DNA from: Acidobacteriota bacterium
GTDB taxonomy: Bacteria; Acidobacteriota; Terriglobia; UBA7540
Direction of reading: 5' to 3'
Length of the DNA: 34,524 nucleotides
Assembly (NCBI GenBank): GCA_902812365.1
Contig: CADDZC010000042.1
Location: 1 to 34,524, forward strand
Below the pieces are notes generated by a model, which saw only the letters and a list, made by a program, of their open reading frames with translations, was not told the origin of the DNA and searched no databases. Of the stretch, positions 33,571 through 34,524 are shown piece by piece (position 1 is the first letter of the stretch; each line of letters starts with the position of its first letter). A program made the translations under genes and the position numbers.

Positions 33571-33930
33571 TTATCTACCGGATGAGCTAGCCTTGGCCTT
33601 CGACTTCGCAGCCGGCGCTTCCTTCACCGACTCGACCGTAATCGTGTCGCCCTTGATCGTTCCCGTGACCACAACCTTCTTCCCAGCCAGGTCCGATGAA
33701 ATTTTGTCTTGCGGATCCAGCTGGTACACCTTCTTGCCGCGGCCAACTAGGACATATTTCGACCCGCCCGAAACGCACTTGGCCACGCACTGGGCAGCCT
33801 CAGCGCTGGCTGTGGCGTGCTTGGCTCCGCACATGCTGTCGCTAATCACCCCGGTCCGCTGGCTGGCCCAACCGAGACAGCCAAACGCCAACACCGTGGC
33901 GGCTAACATCAAAAGTCGCTTTTGCGTCAT
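33571..33930 (-). CDS. small secreted protein with conserved cysteines, unknown function
   Basis: The 119-residue product starts at ATG 33930 behind an ideal GGAGG ribosome site (33932-33940 region on the minus strand); upstream in-frame codons are not used. A signal peptide (MTQKRLLMLAATVLAFGCLG) precedes a compact domain with GVISDSMCGAKHA, AQCVAKCVSGGSKYVLV and KVYQLDPQDKI, ending VVVTGTIKGDTITVESV. Three cysteines and the final beta-strand pattern suggest a small OB-like or metal/disulfide-stabilised fold. Similar secreted proteins are, from memory, frequent in Acidobacteriota. A Lys/Ala/Ser-rich tail follows. It is monocistronic: a promoter lies at 34064-34092 and a strong hairpin at 33516-33544. 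Confidence 0.8.
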   Translation of the reverse strand: MTQKRLLMLAATVLAFGCLGWASQRTGVISDSMCGAKHATASAEAAQCVAKCVSGGSKYVLVGRGKKVYQLDPQDKISSDLAGKKVVVTGTIKGDTITVESVKEAPAAKSKAKASSSGR

Positions 33931-34063
33931 TGTTCCTCCTTTTGGTAGATGACCGTAGACGAGTCCTTCTGCGAACACCCCGTCGTGCTTGCCACGCCCG
34001 GGGGCGCGGTCAGCCAACTTCCGGCCCCGAACGCCCAAGTCGCGACTAACAACTAACATTAAG

Positions 34064-34092
34064 ATGATACACCCGCGACCTCCAAAACTCAA
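34064..34092 (-). promoter_or_regulatory. promoter of the small secreted protein gene
   Basis: On the minus strand TTGAGT (34087-34092) and TATCAT (34064-34069) are spaced by 17 bases. Transcription would begin near 34057, giving an unusually long leader of about 125 bases before the ATG at 33930. I see no recognised riboswitch in that leader. Confidence 0.6.
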
Positions 34093-34182
34093 CTTTACCG
34101 CGAACCCGTCCTGAGCCGGCCGTCCGACTTCCGGGACGACGCCGCCTCCGGAGGGCGGCTCCGGGAGATTCACCCGCGTCCG

Positions 34183-34362
34183 GGCACTTCGGCAAGACGT
34201 GCGGACGGGCTGGACGCCGCCAGCGCGGCCCTCGAGTTTGGGTACGAAAGTGCCAGCCACTTCAACCGCGAATACAAACGCTTCTTCGGCCAGACATTCG
34301 GGACTTCCTGGCGGCACGGACAACAGCCGCTTGACCTTTCCTCCCCCAGGGGACGGACGTAG
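34183..34362 (+). pseudogene. remnant of an AraC-family regulator, C-terminal helix-turn-helix
   Basis: One plus-strand frame encodes LDAASAALEFGYESASHFNR followed by EYKRFFGQTFG, the second helix-turn-helix of AraC/XylS regulators (A-x-x-x-G-Y-E-S-x-S-x-F-x-R-x-F/Y-K-R), then a stop at 34360. Upstream the frame loses family character within about 15 residues (GTSARRADG), and no start codon or N-terminal domain is present. The conserved tail marks a recently decayed gene. Some intact part could exist only if a frameshift lies upstream, but 33931-34180 shows no AraC-like coding in any frame that I can recognise. The last 160 bases of the window (34363-34524) hold no recognisable gene. Confidence 0.6.
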
Positions 34363-34524
34363 ATCGCTGTTACCCGCGGCCGCACCCTCTCGACATTCGC
34401 CGATCTCCGAAGCGCTCCGGTTCACAGGAGATAGGCTGGGAGTGGCGGGCGAGTTTTGCGCCCGGTGGCCCTAGGATCGTTCGCCAGCGGCGGGTAGCTA
34501 CCACCCCCCTGGCTCGGCCCGTCG

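Noticed and set aside
1-34524. tRNA/rRNA genes, CRISPR arrays, IS elements or integrase genes
   Set aside because: No cloverleaf-like segment, regularly spaced repeats, transposase motif or terminal inverted repeats were seen in the intergenic gaps.

Overview
The window is a visibly GC-rich, gene-dense bacterial chromosome segment with no phage, IS, CRISPR or tRNA/rRNA signal. Its mix of families points to an Acidobacteriota-like genome: a BlaI/M56 pair, TPR-barrel protein, small secreted Ala/Lys-rich proteins, a glycine-zipper lipoprotein, a secreted coiled-coil protein and a ClC channel with CBS domains. That placement is inference from recalled family content, not a phylogenetic result.

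Layout. (1) 84-5752: a BlaI-type repressor, an M56 (BlaR1-like) membrane metallopeptidase broken by a -1 frameshift, a small acidic secreted protein behind a promoter framed by two near-identical palindromes, a TPR protein with a probable C-terminal outer-membrane beta-barrel, and an MGDG-synthase-like lipid glycosyltransferase. This is the most system-like part: a possible protease/repressor-controlled envelope module. (2) 5844-8881: a zinc-ribbon/TPR membrane protein, probably leaderless, and a ClC-type antiporter with CBS domains. (3) 9034-15702: coaD, an aspartate aminotransferase, and then manA, manC and a phosphomannomutase/phosphoglucomutase, which together can convert fructose-6-P to GDP-mannose; an M48 (Ste24-like) membrane protease follows with a TTG start overlapping the mutase stop. 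A long stem-loop sits just before manC. (4) 15752-16996, minus strand: an enoyl-CoA hydratase followed by nusB. (5) 17262-21675: lepA, an FmdB-type zinc ribbon, galU (minus) and tsaD. (6) 21829-25634: a HyuA-type hydantoinase/oxoprolinase subunit without its usual partner, and a fatty acyl-CoA reductase-like protein whose C-terminus resembles the FAR_C/'sterile' domain of eukaryotic-type reductases. (7) 25728-29152, minus strand: a CPBP intramembrane protease followed by a copper-type P1B ATPase with YHS and heavy-metal-binding N-terminal domains. (8) 29578-33930: a secreted coiled-coil protein, a gamma-glutamyltransferase, a glycine-zipper lipoprotein and a small secreted protein with a strong hairpin terminator. 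(9) 34183-34362: the decayed tail of an AraC-family regulator.

Several genes (blaI, the zinc-ribbon/TPR gene, the FAR-like gene) have sigma70-like -35/-10 hexamers placed so that transcription would start at or within a few bases of the start codon, which suggests leaderless mRNAs. Glycan precursor genes (manA, manC, mutase, galU), the lipid glycosyltransferase and the FAR-like reductase give the window an envelope and lipid-biosynthesis flavour, but they are spread over several transcription units and a shared pathway is inference only.
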